A stretch of DNA of 40,602 nucleotides, taken from contig CALKZT010000096.1 of assembly GCA_938002815.1 (NCBI GenBank), positions 1 through 40,602 on the forward strand. Reading direction: 5' to 3'. The DNA comes from an uncultured bacterium. GTDB taxonomy: Bacteria; Desulfobacterota; DSM-4660; Desulfatiglandales; CALKZT01. The notes below the pieces were generated by a model. The model did no database searches and was not told the origin of the DNA. It saw only the letters and a list, made by a program, of their open reading frames with translations. Of this stretch, positions 39,388 to 40,602 are shown in pieces (positions within the stretch are counted from its first letter, which is position 1; the number at the start of each line of letters is the position of its first letter). A program made the position numbers and the translations under genes.

Positions 39388-40459
39388 AGATCTGGTTATT
39401 TGTCTCGCTTTTCTCATTCTCCTATGGCTCCCCCATGCCAAAGGGGACCAAATGACCTTGATAGTCGAAAAGAGAAGTGTCCCTGTCTATCTGGTGGCCC
39501 CTGGGAGGGTGGAGGCTGAAGGAGAGGTGGAGATACTCTCCAGGATGCCTGGCAAGATCACCAGGATCTTTTTGGAGGAGGGTCAAAGTTTTACCAAAGG
39601 CCAGACCCTGGTAGCCTTTGATCCCTCTGAGATAAAGGCAAAATTCAATGCGATCAAGGCAGAGAAGGCATCCTTTCAGCAGGAGCTATCATCCCTCCGG
39701 GCCGAGATAGAATATGCTAAGGTTTCCAAGGAGAGGATAGAGGCCTTATTAAAGGAGGGGGCTGCCACAAGGGATGAAATGGATAGGGCCATGTCCAGGC
39801 TAAATGGGCTCCTTTCAAAGGAGGAGGCCTTGAAGGAGAGGATTCGGGCACTCCAATATAACGAAGAGGAGATAAGCTCCCTTCTTCCATATCTGGAGAT
39901 AAAGGCAGAAAGGGAAGGGGTACTCCTCAAGAAATATCTAAGGGAGGGTAGCTTTGTAAACCCTGGGAGTCCTGTCTTAAAGATCCTTTACAAAGAGCCG
40001 GGTTTCAGTTTTGTGGCCGATGTGGGAGAAGCTTACCTAAAAGAGATGCATAGGGGCATGAAGGCATATCTGATCACCTCTGAGTATATGCCTCCAAAGG
40101 AATTGAGGGTAGATTCTTTGATAGAGAGGGTCGATGAGAATACCAGGACCTTCAGAGTCAAGGCCAAATTGCCACCCACATATATCCCAGGGACATTTGG
40201 GAGGATCTTCATACCCGTAGGACTCAGGGACGCAATTTTGGTTCCAAGATCTGCCATCATAAACAAAGGCGGTCTGGATGGAGTAATCGTAAAGAGAGAA
40301 AGGGAGGAGTTCAGGGTGGTGAGGACCGGGAAGAGCTGGGTCCGGAAAGAGGGTACCCTTTGGCCCTCTGAGGTAATGGGCCAAATGGTAGGGGATGAAA
40401 TTTTGATGGAGATAATATCGGGATTAAAGGCAGGGGAGAGGATACTGCTCCCAAAATAA
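39368..40459 (+). CDS. HlyD/AcrA-type membrane-fusion protein
   Basis: The periplasmic adaptor of the RND pump, 363 residues. A signal-like N-terminus (LVICLAFLILLWLPHAKG) is followed by the lipoyl half-motif GRVEAEGEVEILSRMPGKI, a coiled-coil hairpin at about 95-165, the second lipoyl half (IKAEREGVLLKKYLREGSFV) and the beta-barrel domain (FSFVADVGEAYL to GTFGRIFIPVG). Start codons are GTG 39368 or GTG 39374, both inside the tolC end, so translation is coupled. It lies 3 nt before the RND transporter start. Confidence 0.92.
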   Translation: MGVKKGKDLVICLAFLILLWLPHAKGDQMTLIVEKRSVPVYLVAPGRVEAEGEVEILSRMPGKITRIFLEEGQSFTKGQTLVAFDPSEIKAKFNAIKAEKASFQQELSSLRAEIEYAKVSKERIEALLKEGAATRDEMDRAMSRLNGLLSKEEALKERIRALQYNEEEISSLLPYLEIKAEREGVLLKKYLREGSFVNPGSPVLKILYKEPGFSFVADVGEAYLKEMHRGMKAYLITSEYMPPKELRVDSLIERVDENTRTFRVKAKLPPTYIPGTFGRIFIPVGLRDAILVPRSAIINKGGLDGVIVKREREEFRVVRTGKSWVRKEGTLWPSEVMGQMVGDEILMEIISGLKAGERILLPK

Positions 40460-40462
40460 AGC

Positions 40463-40602
40463 ATGGCCATAGAGGATATCCACGGACATAGGGCCTCCTT
40501 TTTGAGGTCCCTGGTAAAAGGGACCGTAGATTCCAAGTTAACGCCACTTCTGGTCTTGGCCTCCATATTATTGGGGATATTTTCCATAGTCCTTACCCCC
40601 AG
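40463..40602 (+). CDS. RND efflux transporter, N-terminus only (cut by window edge)
   Basis: The first 46 codons of an AcrB/CusA-like inner-membrane RND pump, starting ATG 40463. The visible part has a polar lead (MAIEDIHGHRASFLRSLV), then the first transmembrane helix LTPLLVLASILLGIFSIVLTP, the characteristic RND opening that normally leads into the R/E-E-E-P periplasmic start. It follows the adaptor by 3 nt. Only the identity of the family can be given. Confidence 0.82.
   Translation, partial: MAIEDIHGHRASFLRSLVKGTVDSKLTPLLVLASILLGIFSIVLTP

Noticed and set aside
1-40602. CRISPR array, insertion sequence, integrase or prophage
   Set aside because: No regularly spaced repeat, transposase or integrase motif, or terminal inverted repeat was seen. 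Nearly all sequence is explained by tightly packed chromosomal genes.

Overview
The window reads as a densely packed, mainly vertical chromosomal segment of a Gram-negative, probably anaerobic and possibly thermophilic bacterium. A member of Desulfobacterota (former Deltaproteobacteria) or a neighbouring phylum fits best. The reasons are the futalosine route to menaquinone, LPS-type glycosyltransferases, SurA, lipoproteins and an RND pump, a DUF3786 protein, a TauE/SafE permease, sigma-54 promoters, and heavy use of AGG/AGA and ATA codons. No tRNA, rRNA, CRISPR array, insertion sequence or phage gene was seen. The taxonomy is inference from gene content only.

Layout. 1-5439 (minus): futalosine menaquinone operon mqnE-mqnC-mqnX-ubiD-ubiA, the last gene cut by the window edge. 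5551-8048 (plus): NMT1/SsuA-type ABC importer (binding protein, ATPase, permease). 8041-9627 (minus): a fused HisH-HisF of the type best known from eukaryotes. 9816-12799 (plus) and 12794-13957 (minus): AT-richer LPS/glycan genes (two GT2 enzymes, an O-antigen ligase/polymerase, one GT4). 13991-20493 (minus): one tight operon surA-rodZ-like-tyrS-rpoH-TPR lipoprotein-LolB-like lipoprotein. 20603-22395: a small motility-like locus with two good sigma-54 promoters. It holds a LysM-RlpA protein without a Sec signal, a 48-49-codon gene encoding little more than the FliM CheY-binding peptide, a CheX phosphatase and an unknown 129-residue protein. 22428-25248 (minus): M23 peptidase, Sua5/TsaC, PurE, DUF3786. 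25339-28071 (plus): Smr protein, degenerate YchF-like protein, ArgC. 28273-29955 (plus): TauE/SafE permease and a three-helix membrane protein. 29924-33619 (minus): alaC-type aminotransferase, homoserine dehydrogenase and an ApgM-like proposed homoserine kinase, preceded by a structured leader with an intrinsic terminator. 34345-40602 (plus): nicotinate phosphoribosyltransferase, PAS sensor, LUD protein, VOC protein, then TolC-, HlyD- and RND-type pump genes running off the right edge.

The strongest candidates for something undescribed are (1) the FliM-N micro-gene translated just ahead of cheX, which looks like a split FliY-style CheY-P sink beside sigma-54-driven genes, and (2) the leader of the alaC-hom operon, where one upstream strand can pair either with its own stem or with the terminator arm. 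All calls come from reading the sequence. No database search or folding program was run.
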